DNA from: Glebionis coronaria
Lineage: Eukaryota > Streptophyta > Magnoliopsida > Asterales > Asteraceae
Direction: 5' to 3'
DNA length: 64,000 nt
Assembly (NCBI GenBank): GCA_025667525.1
Contig: CM046882.1
Coordinates: forward strand, 503,076,792-503,140,791
This document shows positions 20,161 through 32,224 of the stretch, piece by piece (positions within the stretch are counted from its first letter, which is position 1; the number at the start of each line of letters is the position of its first letter). The notes under the pieces were generated by a model that was not told the DNA's origin, did not search any database, and saw only the letters and a program-made list of their open reading frames with translations. The translations under genes were made by a program, and so were the position numbers.

Positions 20161-20766
20161 CGTTTTGAAAAATTTAACATATTTAAAATATGATGTAAAT
20201 ATAATAATCTGTAAATATTTTCATATTTTTTTGTCGCCTCAAGTCGTGCCTTAAAAACGTTGTGCCGCTACGTCTCACGCAAAAGCTTAAAGCTTGGCCA
20301 TGCCATCACCTAACGCTATCTATAACCTTGCAAAAGATTATATGCCAACAAGTATCAAGGAGAAGCTGAAACCTAAACACATGCTCAATTATGCTTTTAA
20401 ACTTCTTTGTTAACTACTTCAACCCAAAACTCTAATCCAGAAACAACATAACATAACAGTTTTCTCTGCAAACAATTATCAGTGCTTACATGGAACACAA
20501 CAATGTACATAGTAGATTCAAGATGAATTTAGCTAGAGAACAACACTGAGATCAGCTTTTAGAGGCCTCCGAAACATGTATCACTTGAAATGAAGTTAAA
20601 TGCCTATTCGCCATAGAAGTGTGAGGTTTCTGATAACTAGCAACCAGCAAAATGGCATAAGCAACTCATTGTGGAAGCCATCAGCACCAAGTATCACATT
20701 TGCTCACGAGATGAAAGCAGCCAACTTTGTATCAGACAAGTTGATGAGCAAGATTAGTTGTGCACA

Positions 20767-23700
20767 CTAGAGGGATCTTGCCACAGACTTGAATTCGGTC
20801 AAGCAGGAGTGTAATATTTTTTGACGCTTCTGGAGAGACTGACGTTCATTTTGGAGATTGTCAATTGCTCCAGGTGCCACGAACATATCCATAAATGTCT
20901 CGTCATTCACACCAAATAAATCAAGTCCCAGAGCTACCATAAGACGTTCACGGCTGTACACACGCAAAAAAAAAACTCAAATATAAGAGCTATAGAAAAA
21001 CAATTTGCTTAAAAAGATGAACATATTTGTCTAATATCGGCCCTAACTCTTAACTAATGGAACAGTCTAATAAGTGTATATTTGGGAAGATGGGTGATCG
21101 TTGGTTGGGTAACAAGTTAAGAGGGGTCGTGTCGGGTTGAATTGACCTGCCAACACTTTTTTGTCAATGGTTTATATAGATTAATCAAACTGTTACCTCT
21201 GGATCCAAAAACTATATGGTTAATATTATCAAAAAAATAACCCATCATAAGTAAATGGGTCGAAATAACCATTCTGATCATAGGAATTCCAATATGAATA
21301 AATAAGACCAACAGATTGCCAACTTTATTAAGGCAACGAAAAGCAGATTGTCTCCCTAACAATCAAATATAGCCATTGATAACGAATCAGTTTAACTTTG
21401 ATCTAAAAAGCAGTGTTCAGTCTAAAGAAGCCTTATATCTAAGTAACTTCACTAAGATGAATTAATTCAAAGGGAGACACATAAGTTGGTATGATCAAAG
21501 GGAAGGATTAATGGCATACCATGGGGTTAGAAAACCTGAATTTAGTGCCGACGTTACACTGCGTTCAACCAAGACTTCACGTATACGTGCAAAATGTTGT
21601 GCAGCAGACGAGCATATCTCAGTGTAAGTTGATCCTGATCGTGAGCCCATATCTCCAGCTGCAAATACAATACCACCACCATTCTGACCTACAAAATTAC
21701 CCAACACTTTCCCGTTATGTATTCTAGGATGGCGTTTTCTTGCTCCACCTTCAATAAAGTTTCCATGTTCTTTCTTGATGACATAATTTCCGTCACATGG
21801 TTGATCAGGTGATGGTGTCTCGGGCACAGTCATAGAAGCTTCTCCTGCTGCCTTTAAAAGCTTTCCTGGTGTTGTTTCCTGACCATTATTTTCTGGAGGT
21901 ATGTTTTCTTGGTCTTTCAGAGCTTTGTTACCCAATGATGACCCGTGATCGGAATCTGACAAATCAAGGCATATAGAGCTAGTTGTTGTCTGGTGGTATC
22001 TGTAAGTAGAGTTTGTACCAGACCCAAACAGAAGATCGCTCTCATAACATACTTGAGAATATGGGCTTGTAACAGAATCCAAGTGGTGACGAACAAGTTG
22101 TTTGCACTGTTTTGTAAGGTCTCTTATAAAACAGTTGTAAGAACGCCTTAAAGCAGCATGAAAACCGACATACCCATCCATATCCCCAGTTTTCTTCCCA
22201 TCTGTCAAGCAAACCATAAGATTTATAAAATATTCTTATCCATGACTATACATTAAATGGGCAGGACAACAACCCAATGCGAATATAACCACGTCGAGTT
22301 CTTGCATTGTATATATTACTGGTAAATAATAAACATAAAAAGTTCTTACAATCAAAGTGATGGTGTTGATTTTTCTCCATGGCAAGATCAAAGAGGTTTC
22401 TCAACACAAATGCCAGTCGTTCACAAGCTGTGTCCAGAAGAGGTGCAAGCCATGATTTGGCTGCAGCACGAGCAATCTGTGCTGCTGCCTCTGCTATTCC
22501 ATTTCCGCCTCCTCTGCCAGCATGGGCAAGTATTATATTTGCCACCTGTCAGAACATAGCCAACTCAGGCTCTTTATAACCCGAACAAATTAATGATTTA
22601 AAAGTAATATTCGGCTGAATTTATTATTTACCTTCTCCCTTGAGACAGGAGGGCAATTAACTGAATATGCAGCACAACGAAATTCATGCATAACTCTTTC
22701 AAAAGCAGCACCACCATAAAGGCGAAGGGTAGCATTTGGTGGTTTTATATCAGCTGTTACTCCAGGCCAGTTCTCCATACCACTTTCTGATTTTTCCTCT
22801 TCTGTTGTCCTTCCCCATTGCTCGGGGTCAGGATCTGCAGCCCCATCTATCAATGCTCCCTTCAATCATAATGTTTCAGTTGTGATTATAATTTTACAGC
22901 ATAAGTTAAATTATTAATATAAGTTAATGATGAACGATTTTATACCACATGGTTGCAGATGGAGGATGCAAACAACATTGAAGATCTTCTGAGGTGAGCA
23001 ACATCAGAAGTTGCTTGTATTTTGGAGTCCATGGTGCTTAATTGAGCAGTGACTTCACTGCAACGCTGTTCAAGCAAAGCCAATGTTGCAGGTGCAGCTT
23101 CTTTGTATCTCTTTTGAAGCTCAGATTCCAAATAATCTCTGAGACACCCAAAACCGATATGTGATTTATATTTTTCTTCATCATAACCACCTTTGACATT
23201 TTCTTTCAGATGGCGTATAACATCTGCATCTACTTGAGATATTTGCCTCCTAAATTCGTCATTTGAAACCGCGGTTCTTTCTTTTGGTAGTGCCACAAAG
23301 AACGGGTGTGTGTTATCTCCAAGGTAACCACTAGCACTCAAGTAACGATCCACCTCCCACTTTTCAGTAAATTCCTGCAGAACAAAAACAACGTATCTTA
23401 TTATACGACGCTGTAATGTTGTGATTATATACTGCAATATACTAGGAATAACTAAACAAAAGTGAGCCATGTCAGAAAACGTAGTAACGTACCTTAAGCC
23501 GGTTATCAAATTTGGAGACAACAATTAAAGTTCTTCGAAAGGTTGGATCGATATCGCGAATGGCATCCAACCACAAAGACGAGCACCACTCCACACTACT
23601 TTGTTGAAGGAATACGAGTATGCGATGAGGTGGACTAGCCAAAGACTTCACCATTGAGAGAATTTCTTCTGGTGTGCTTTCGGGTTCACCCTTCTTAGCC

Positions 23701-25550
23701 TGCCAAAATCAGTTACAATTACTATATATTTGAGTTGTTATACTATACCTAACCCTTTATCTAACAATGAAAACATAGGCTCGTATAAATTACCTTGAGA
23801 ACAAAACCTGGAGTGTCGATAATGGTGAGATTGGGACAGTGAGCATATTCTGCTCTCATCACAATCGGCTTAGAAGAGACAGCAGTTTTAGTCTTCTTCA
23901 AAAGTGATTCAGTTCGTGACTTAATGGTATCCGCAATGGCTGTTGATAGAACAATAGGGTTGCCATATTCCTCAGAATCTTCCTCCTGCAGTTACTGTCA
24001 AATTTCAGTATCACCAATACACTAACTTACATCTAAGTGGGTGTCTGGGATTGCCAATTTTAAGCTTAAGATTATGGCTTACAAGCACTTATGACATAAG
24101 ACTATAATTGCCTGCCAGTGTGCTTGCTTAAGAGTGCTTTTTTCACAGAAATACTAACAAATAAGCCAATGGTATTCTTAACACTTTAAAAGTGCTTATT
24201 CACAAGAAGCCAATAAGCCCCTAATAAAATGAATTCATGAAATCCTAAACATGCGTTGTAAATAAATTTTCTAGACAGTTCACAGTTCGTAAATTGTTTT
24301 ACTTCAACAAGTCTTTGATAGATTACACATGTAGAATGTATCACACCCCTCTACGGAGTCGTCTAGCGACAAGATGTCTCTACCCCTGGCTCAGCATATG
24401 TTCCTTCTACGAGATATTAACATATTTTAACTCTAGTCCTGGTATAAAGTATAAAGTACCATATATGAAAAACAAGTTTCAGCTTATATCCTAGTGTGTG
24501 AATCAATTGGCATATGCACAAAACTAATGTGGTTCAACCTCAAGCGTGACATCCTTCTCCTGAGATGAATTATTGCCTAATGTTAAGCATTCCTTAAATC
24601 AAACTCTTTTTAATGCTAATAATGCGTCACACAAGTCACTAAATGGCTTGGTGGTAATGCACCTAACCTCCTAACACGAGGTCTAGGGTTCAAACCTAAC
24701 TAGGTAGACATTTAGGGTGGCCAAGAAAAGGGTCGAAACGTCTTCGATTAGATCAAGTACATACGAGTCAAAGACTCACCCTCCATGGGTAACCTAAACA
24801 AAGAACCATTTGTTTAGCCGTTTTAGTACTAGCTAGTCATAATAAAAAAAAGTCTTGAGTCTATTTCGATACAAAGCCGTAATTACACATTTTGCCTAAG
24901 CTTCTATCTGGGCTTATGAGCTTATTTGATTTTGGCTTATATTTCAGAAGCCCCAATTTTCCTAGCGTATTTTAAGACTTGTGGACTAGTATGTAAGTTC
25001 CAACATAAGCCTGAAAATAGGACTTGTGAAATAATAAACAGCTTTTAGTAATTGCTAGTCCTAACTCCTAATAAAAAAATCTGAGTCTACACTTTCGATA
25101 CTAAACCCTAATTACACATTTCACACAATAATAAACATCTTTCAAAAACCCTAAACTCCAACTTGACACAATTATTCAATTGGACATAACGACAACCTGA
25201 AATCGACACCTCGGATCGAGGGCGGTAGGCTCATGAACCATCTGCAAAATAAGCGGCCTACGCGTCCCCATCTCAACTTCCCTAACATTAAACCTAAACC
25301 CAAGAAGCGCCTCCAGCAATGAGCTTTTCCCATCAGATTGACCTCCAATCGCTACGATCTCGGGTATGGGAAGCTTTTCGCCGAACGCAACAGCGGCGGA
25401 TTGGAGACGGTTGTAGGCTTCAAATCGGGACTTGGTGGAAGATGAAGAAGTGGACATGGTGGTGTGTTGGGTGGTGTGAGTGTGGTGGTGTTTGCGGGAT
25501 GAGTGTGGGGTTGGGGTTTTGGTTGGTGTTTGGGTTTCGGAGGATGACAT
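20767..25550 (-). CDS. DRP5A: Dynamin-related protein 5A, cytokinesis GTPase
   Basis: Eight minus-strand exons, 5' to 3': 25550-25197, 23985-23794, 23699-23493, 23374-22946, 22859-22632, 22545-22350, 22201-21520 and 20953-20767. All have GT-AG borders, and the product is 824 residues, close to Arabidopsis DRP5A. G1 GGQSDGKSS is at 69-77, G2 Thr at 96 in GTRRPL, G3 DTPG at 175-178, and G4 VSKFD at 243-247. The dynamin middle and GED-like parts follow, ending LTEFKSVARSL. The block DQENIPPENNGQETTPGK and the SSAAQHFARIREVLVERSVT segment are typical of DRP5A. The N-terminus is a Ser/Thr/His-rich extension; Met32 is an alternative start. DRP5A acts at the cell plate during cytokinesis. No frame break seen. 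A Harbinger element ends about 190 bp upstream of the ATG. Confidence 0.95.
24043..24225. mobile_element. Probable MITE in DRP5A intron 1
   Basis: gggtgtctgggattgcc at the left, with gcttacaagcacttatgaca and internal cttattcacaagaagccaat blocks in partial inversion. It resembles the aagcttatgact-type foldback family seen in the dehydrogenase intron. Ends are not sharp. Confidence 0.4.
24835..25125. repeat. ~58-bp direct repeat flanking a MITE-like insert, DRP5A intron 1
   Basis: gtctatttcgatacaaagcc + gtaattacacatttt (24858-24895) recurs as gtctacactttcgatactaa + accctaattacacattt (25084-25122), in the same order with the preceding cataataaaaaaa. The 170 bp between holds gcttatgagcttatttgatt and other pieces like the foldback MITEs. 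Confidence 0.6.
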
Positions 25551-25683
25551 TTTTATTTTAATTTTGAGATTTGGAAAATGGATTAGGGGTAAGGAGAGAG
25601 GGAGGAGGGAGCGTTTGGGTTTTTTGAAATTTTGAAAGTTGGAGATGAAATGAAAAGGGTTCCTAGTTTTTGGTGTGCGCTAG

Positions 25684-25691
25684 TTTATAAT
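25684..25691 (-). promoter_or_regulatory. TATA-like site for DRP5A
   Basis: Minus-strand TTATAAAC lies about 135 bp before the DRP5A ATG, in the only ordinary promoter sequence left between the gene and the Harbinger element ending at 25739. No CCGTT-type M-phase (MSA) core is visible in these 188 bp. Confidence 0.35.
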
Positions 25692-25738
25692 TTTTTGTAT
25701 TTTCTATTTAATGGCATAGTCTCATTTTATCACAATTA

Positions 25739-27571
25739 GAGAGGAAATCACTAATCAACTCCTCAAAATAAATTTTGCCTACTCAGCGTCACATCATACC
25801 AACATAACTAAAAAAATACCCCTTTACTCACAACACACCCAACCCCTCTTCATTTAGATCCCACCACATTTTATTTTTCTTTTTCTCATTTTCACACAAA
25901 CTAACATTTATTTCACTCAAATAAAACATTACAAATACATAAATAAAATTACAAATATGGATTAAAAAATTACGATACGAAAAAAAAATTAAAAAACACA
26001 ACAATTAATATAAACTACTAATTTTGGGGTTGACGATGCTCCCAAATATGGTCAATAAGACAACGTTGAAGCCTTAAATGTGTCGGCTTATCACGAAGTT
26101 CTTTATGTCGTCTTTGACGTATTGCACAACGCTCGACCCATGTCCTTAATATATTTGACTGTGGACAAACATACATTTCTGCAGCTTCAGATATCGCACC
26201 CCTCCCTGATTTTTCAAAATCATGTTGTGTAATATGATGCAGGTGTACATGATTCTACGTAACTTGTTCACAGTAAATTGACGCGTTGGCTGAGCAATAA
26301 TACGCCATCTCCCTTGTAAGACACCAAATGCCCTTTGAATATCCTTTCGGGCACCTTCTTGGCGGCGTTTGAAAAAAACTGTTTTTTCATCACGTGCAAT
26401 ACTAAATGATTTCACAAAAGCTGACCATTGTGGGTAAATACCGTCTTTAAGGTAGTACCCTCTATGAAAAGTTTGCCCGTTTACAACATACGCGGCCTCG
26501 GGTTCATTACCATCCAAAAGATCAGCAAATAAGGGTGAATGATTGAGAATGGTAATATCATTGTTTGAACCTGCAACCCCGAAAAATGCATGCCAAATCC
26601 ACAAATCGTATGATGCAGTAGCATCTAGTATTATGGTTGGGTATTTTTTATCCCCTCTACCAAATTGGTCGTGCCATGATCTCGGACAATTAACTCATTC
26701 CCAATGCATACAATCTATACTACCAAGCATCCCGGGAAACCCATGAATCGTATTATGAGCGGCATATAGCTTTTGAATGTCAGCTGGTGTGGGTTTTCTT
26801 AAAAATTCGGCTTGAAACAAATCCATTACGCACATCAAAAAGTAATCAAGACAATCGCGTGCGCAATGTGCACCCATTTGCAAGTATTCATCTAATGAAT
26901 CTAGCAGTGTACCGGACGCCAATTGGCGCATGGCAGATGTGCATTTCATAATTACACTAAAACTTTTTAAACCCGTTGCATCAATGCAGCTAGTAAAAAA
27001 GTAAAAGTGTTTGGGTAGAGGATGATTTGTTTGATTGTAATTTTCAATACCTTGAAAAATCTCTAAGAAAAGAGAACGTCGCATTCGATACCGCTTCTGT
27101 AAATACTCCTCGTGATACTTTGGATACGGGCCGAAGTAATCTTCCAGGAAACGTGCTTCGGCGATTTTACGTTGACGGTTAATGTATTTACGATTTTGTA
27201 TTGCCTCAGCTTCTTCTTCAGCTTCTTCTTCAAGTTGGGTTATGTAATCTAAATCGTCCATATCTTCTTCACCGGACTATTCGTTCTCCATTTTTTGTAT
27301 AAGGTTTATTGTTTGAAAGAGAGATTTTAGTTGTGTGTGTGTTAAAAATAAAAATATTTAGGATTATATATAAGAAAAAAATCAATTAGAAAAACTGTTA
27401 CCGTTATAGCCCAACGGCGATATTCTCCACTACATGCTCGTCGTCAACATTTCGCAAATGCGAAATCCATACGGCGAAGAGGGGGGTCGGTGTGGCGACA
27501 AGCCACGACGAGCCACGGCGAGCCTGCCACGTAGGCACGGCGAGCCAGGATCGTCATGACACCTTCCTCTC
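25739..27571 (-). mobile_element. PIF/Harbinger element, 1.83 kb, TTA target site
   Basis: GAGAGGAA at the left and TTCCTCTC at the right are inverted ends. Each is flanked by TTA (25736-25738 and 27572-27574), the PIF/Harbinger target. The single long frame on the minus strand is a Harbinger-type transposase. There is no second, Myb-like ORF, which autonomous members normally also need. Beyond 8 bp the TIRs match only weakly. The 3' part lies next to the DRP5A promoter. Confidence 0.75.
26146..27261 (-). pseudogene. Harbinger (DDE) transposase, one nonsense codon
   Basis: One frame of 371 codons runs over the whole span. The N-terminal half has an acidic coiled region (LEEEAEEEAEAIQNRK), FLEDYFGPYPKYHEEYLQKR, YRMRRSLFLEIF and the first catalytic region GFPGMLGSIDCMHWE. 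The second half has LWIWHAFFGVAGSNNDITIL, NGQTFHRGYYLKDGIYPQWS and RWRIIAQPTRQFTVNKLRRI. These are hallmarks of the plant PIF/HARBI1-type transposase (DDE superfamily 4, PF04827). A TGA at 26695-26697 follows HWE, where homologues carry Trp, so TGG to TGA is the likely change. No other stop or shift was found. Inactivation is therefore recent, or a truncated protein is made. Confidence 0.88.
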
Positions 27572-27574
27572 TTA

Positions 27575-27800
27575 GGGATAGAAATGAGTTGGAGCTCGAG
27601 CTCGGCTCGTGGTTAGTTAGAAAAGCTCGGATTTTGCTCGATTATACGATTTGGTAATGTAAAATTAAAACTTGGCTCGAGTTGAGCTTGTAATATGTTT
27701 AATTTAGGCTCGAGCTCTTTTAGATACGATTCGTTCGAAAATTTTACCGATTCAATCTTTAGCTTTTCACGAGCCGTGCGCTTGTTTTCATCTCTACATA
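27575..27800. repeat. gctcgag-rich foldback repeat
   Basis: agggatagaaatgag at the left resembles the inverse of gttttcatctcta at the right. Between them are many ggctcg/cgagct units. Probably another MITE; borders uncertain. Confidence 0.4.
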
Positions 27801-28917
27801 CAACTGACCATTCTATTTTTTCAAATCGGAATGATCCGAATTAAACCAAACGCATTCGATTCGATCTTCATTCTGTGATTTTTGGTTAAATAATTCCAAT
27901 CCGATCTGACTGTTTTTTTTATCTAGTCTGGATTTGACCTTATGATCAACCAAATGTTAAATTTACTAGGGGTCCGTTTGATTTGAATTCGAGTTTCACT
28001 TTACGTGTGAATTTATAAAGTGAAGGTTTAGGATTAAGTAGGATTTGAATTAAATATAGGCTTTGGAGAAAGAAAAAAATATATTTTGTTAAATATTAAA
28101 ATATATAAAATAAGTGTTTAAAAATTTTATTCATAAAAGAATAGTACAAAATGTTATAAAAGACAAATTCCCCCCCCCCCCCCATGCCTCAAAACCTAAG
28201 CAAACCTGAACATTGTATGAGGATTTGTAATTATGGGACCATTAGACATCATCTTTAAAATGGTAAACCAAAAATTCAACCAAACAAAACTTTTAACTTT
28301 AAAAGTCAAATCCTAAAAAGACGGATAGCAACCAGACAGACCATAAAACTGTTGTGATCGTGTATTTTTGTGGTTTAATGAATTACGCTTGTGATATAGT
28401 TCATTTTGAAAATAAAAATGATAAGTAAGGTTACTCTACAGAGTATAAGGTACCTTAAGATATGGTTCAAGTTATTTATGAAAACGTCACTTGATCGCAC
28501 GAGTTTTACATCGCATCTCGCGTTTCTTAGAGGTGAACTATCACAATCACACCAAATGATCTCAAAAAACGCTAGAAAACGACAAGCGATGACACGACAA
28601 AAGTCTTATGGTATTATGGCGTTTTTGAGTTTTTTATTTTTTATATATTTTTTAAATTTTTGTGATGTTATGAAAGGATAAGTGTTTGAATACAATGATG
28701 AATTATAATGTTATAGAAAAAAATATGACATGACATCACTTTTACTCACATAAAAACACCGATGGACACCAAATACTCTAATAGTGACGCTCAACGACTT
28801 CTAACTTTTGTTCCTATATCAACTTTCTTTATACGATCTATATGTGATCTTTTAAGCTTGATAAGACAGAAAACAAACATTTTTCTTTTCGCAACTTTAT
28901 TAAAACAAATTTAAAAT
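27801..28917. other. Intergenic, AT-rich, with a C homopolymer
   Basis: No gene recognised. A run of about 15 C residues lies near 28170. A frame at 28406-28681 has no recognisable composition or motifs and I treat it as chance. Confidence 0.5.
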
Positions 28918-28969
28918 ATACTAGACGTGTACTTGCACATAGCGACGGAAGTCTATGAAATCTGTAATT

Positions 28970-29216
28970 GATTAGGTGGTTGAACCGATAACTTTATGAC
29001 TTGCTCGGATTGATTCGCTATCAAACTCGTGACCCGGTGTCTTGATCGGGTTGACCCGGTGAGCAAACCCGCAAAATAGTGACTCGATTGGATTTACCTG
29101 GTGGTCGAACACGTAACACAGTGACTCGACCGAGTTGACACGATGATCGAACCCGTTACCCGATGGTCAAACTCATGATATAGTGGCTAATACACTTATT
29201 TTCTATTTAAATATTA

Positions 29217-29251
<35 letters not shown>

Positions 29252-29845
29252 GTTGATTTTTCAACTTTTCACATGAGCTCTTTATATATTAACTAGACGA
29301 TTACCCGCGCATAGCAGCGGAATTTCCTAACGACATATAATTAATATGCTAATTGATTCGGTGGTCGAACTCGTGACCCAAAAATTTCCTAGTGATAGAT
29401 AGTTAACGATATATTAATTGACCCGTTGGTCGAACCGGTAACCCGGTGACTCGTCCGGGTTGAACAGAAAGGCGAGCCCGTGCCCGTTGACTCAATCAGG
29501 TAGACTCGATGATCGAACCCGTGTCCCGGTGGTCGAACCCGTGACCCGGTGACTCGACAGGACTGACCTAGTGGTCGAAACTAGTGGCCCGGTGGATCGA
29601 CATGATTGATCTGGTTGTCGAACCCGTGACCCGGTGACTCAATCGGGTTAGTTCGATGGTCGAACTCGTGACTCGAAAAGATTAACCCGATGGTCGAACC
29701 CGTTACCCGGTGACTCAATCGGGTTGGTCCGATGGTCGAATCCGTGATCCGATGACTCGACCGGATTGACCCGTTAGTCTAACTCATGATCAAGTTACTC
29801 GACCGAATTAATCTGGTGGTCAAACCCGTAACCCGGTAGCTTATG
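28970..29845. repeat. Degenerate minisatellite, gtcgaacccgtgacccggtg units
   Basis: Many diverged copies of a ~40-bp unit built from ggtggtcgaacccgtgaccc, ggtgactcgaccgggttgac and similar. They lie in two blocks (28970-29175 and 29345-29845) separated by AT-rich DNA with a (ta)n run (29220-29250). Units vary by substitution and short deletion. No coding frame persists. Confidence 0.8.
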
Positions 29846-29952
29846 CAATTGTTTATGGTTTAATTTTTCAACATTTCTAATTATATCAAATATTTAATTT
29901 GTCAATAATTCTTAAAATAAGTGGTTGGTTTTTCCTTTATATGTAGTATAGA
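29290..29952. mobile_element. Repeat element with ACTAGxxGxxTACCCGCGCA start
   Basis: Starts aactagacgattacccgcgc + atagcagcgg and ends near atgtagtatagatt. Related starts occur at 28920 (actagacgtgtacttgcaca) and 31419 (actagccgggtacccgcgca), and a related end (tagtatagat) at 32091-32100. The recurring head and tail suggest a dispersed non-coding family, here with the minisatellite inside it. Class not assigned. Confidence 0.45.
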
Positions 29953-31416
29953 TTGTATTTATATTCGGTATCTATTTGGTTTTATAAGTATATACAAACA
30001 TTTATTGTAAAAACCACACGCCATCCTAGTCAAGATTGCTGTTCAAACGGAATTCGAACATAATCAATTATTCCCAAGCTAAATGACGTGTATTTTGGAT
30101 TACTACATGTTGTTGCGCTGCAATATTGAGCGTGCAATATAGAAAGTTGAGTTATATTAGTAAAGATATGCATAGATTGGAGAAAATCAAGTAAGCGTGC
30201 ATAGTTTCATGACAAATAAATTAACAACATTAAAACACCAAAATTCTACCATTTGTTCATAAACAATTATTCCAAAAACTTAAAATGCATAGGACAATTA
30301 TTCCAAGAAGAGTGTATCACCAAAGCACATGAAAACAAATACAAATACAAATGTCTGAATATTGAAGCTTTGGTAAAAAAAATATAAGATTCAGATTTTC
30401 ATTCAGATTTTCATTTTCATCAGCAATTCGGCTTCTCGAATATCCTGTCATACTCTAGGGCGGTCAACTCGTGTCACACAGCAAGTTCTCGGCAAATAGA
30501 CTTAGAGAAAAACATAGAAATGAAGTATCGTCGGAAAAGGTAAGTATGTAATGGAGTCAAGTTGTTACTTGTTACTGTTTAACCAACTTAACACGTGATA
30601 AGAATACGGTTCCTTGTTCTTGTATAACCTGTGAAAGCCTTGCAGGTGCTTTGCACAATGTATTATACATTACGAACTTCATTTCACTCCCCTATAATCT
30701 AAAACACTTACATTTATGTGGTGCAATATGATGTATATATAGCTTGTTTAAAGTAGCAACAATCCAAACAATGTTGACTCGAACATTGTCGATCTTATAC
30801 CATGTGTGTGGGGTTTTCAGAGATGAGAAAGAGTTGACAGTAAAACACGAATCCCATTGCTAATAATAAAGTTATATTATATGACTAGAATCAAAATGCT
30901 TGGTACACTAACATGGATTTCAGTAACACATTTGTGCAACATGGATTCCGGTAACACAATCGAACAAATATGCATTTTTTACATTTTGATCACGCACAAA
31001 GGCTCGAAAAGAAGATGGCATTTAAATAAGAATTTGGTAGAAATAAATAAAAAAGAAGATGACATTTGAGTAAGATAGGCTCGAATACTTTTACGTATTA
31101 ATCAAAACGAAAAAGGAAAACATAACCAACCTCTAGATCATCATCAACCTTTCTTTAGTTTTACAATTCCATTTTTGTTGGTGTATGTATGTGAATGATA
31201 GAAGACCTACTATGGTTGTTTATATAGCTAAAGTTTTGAAGTTTTAAGTTTTGAAAACTCATTTACAGCTAATGTCTTTCCTAAGATAGCATATACGATT
31301 TTACGCGTTTCAACTAAAATGTAGGTTTCCTAAAATGTTATGCGTTTTCGTTGTGACAAATTTACGCGTTTCAACTATTCTCAAGTTTCTTATTATGTAG
31401 TATAGGTTTGTTAGAC
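29953..31416. other. Intergenic, no gene recognised
   Basis: AT-rich sequence without a persuasive frame. A 70-codon frame at 30857 lacks any recognisable feature. gatggcatttaaataagaat and gatgacatttgagtaagat near 31013 and 31056 are a small imperfect repeat. Confidence 0.5.
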
Positions 31417-32102
31417 ATACTAGCCGGGTACCCGCGCATTGCAGCAGTGGGTACCCGTGTAACAAAATTTTCTTACGATTCAATTTTCTCTACTTATACG
31501 TTTATTATGAGGATAACGTATCTACAATATTGCCGATATGATGCTTATTATTGAAAAGATTATCACGCCACATTGCATAGTATTCGAAAAATAACATAAA
31601 AATCACATACTCGATCTTTATTTTCATGTTAAGCAATTGCATGTACACTAACAATAAGTTCACCGTAGTAATAGTTGAAGCGAAACATTCTTTTTGAATT
31701 TGATGAGGTATACAAATTTTCTGAGATGCTCAAAAGAAACAAAAAAAGTCATAAGATTTTTTAGAAGTATAATAGAGGAATAGAAATTGTTGTGTTTTTT
31801 TTGCATTAACCAAATGATCCTTTATACTCAAATAAAGTAAACATTACAAAAGTTATATTAAAAATAGAATTATGATTTTGGTTAAAACGTAACCGATAAT
31901 ATTTAACTCTCATTACAAAAGTTAATGAAGACGGTTATGAAATGGACTAAACATAAAGACGCTTGATTACGAAATAAATAATATTACTTTAACTTTTTAA
32001 TTTCTTTTTATAGTAATGTTTTTGGCTTAATTTTTTAAGACTTCCTTATTTAGAATGTGCTAAATACTTTATAATATAAATTAGTATAAATAGTATAGAT
32101 TA
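31417..32102. mobile_element. Second ACTAGCCGGGTACCCGCGC element
   Basis: Head tactagccgggtacccgcgc + attgcagcag at 31418 and tail agtataaatagtatagatt near 32085-32102, like the element at 29290. Interior AT-rich and non-coding. Confidence 0.4.
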
Positions 32103-32224
32103 GGCTTTATAAACCTCTATGCCTGTTACAACGCAGAATTTCATATATTTTACTATAATATTTTAAATGGATGGTTACAAGCTTTTTAAATAATTTGTGT
32201 TAACGTTAGTCCGTTTCGAGTTTA

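Larger units (their letters stand above)
19341..20327. mobile_element. GGTTTTAAAAGGC-family element, copy 2, with two nested insertions
   Basis: Ends GGTTTTAAAAGGC and ctatctataacc are related to those of the element at 14479-14904, with matching internal blocks (taggccaaggc, gtgataaagcg, aaaatatgatgtaaat). It is split by a second element (19522-20160), which is itself split by a third (19572-20036). Confidence 0.65.

Noticed and set aside
28406..28681. 91-codon plus-strand frame
   Set aside because: No motif, no recognisable composition, AT-rich 3' end; treated as chance.
27575..29900. CRISPR-like or tRNA-rich reading of the regular GC-rich units
   Set aside because: Units are degenerate and contiguous without unique spacers, do not fold as cloverleaves, and this is eukaryotic DNA; a minisatellite explains them better.
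30857..31069. 70-codon plus-strand frame
   Set aside because: No recognisable feature and no promoter or neighbour support.
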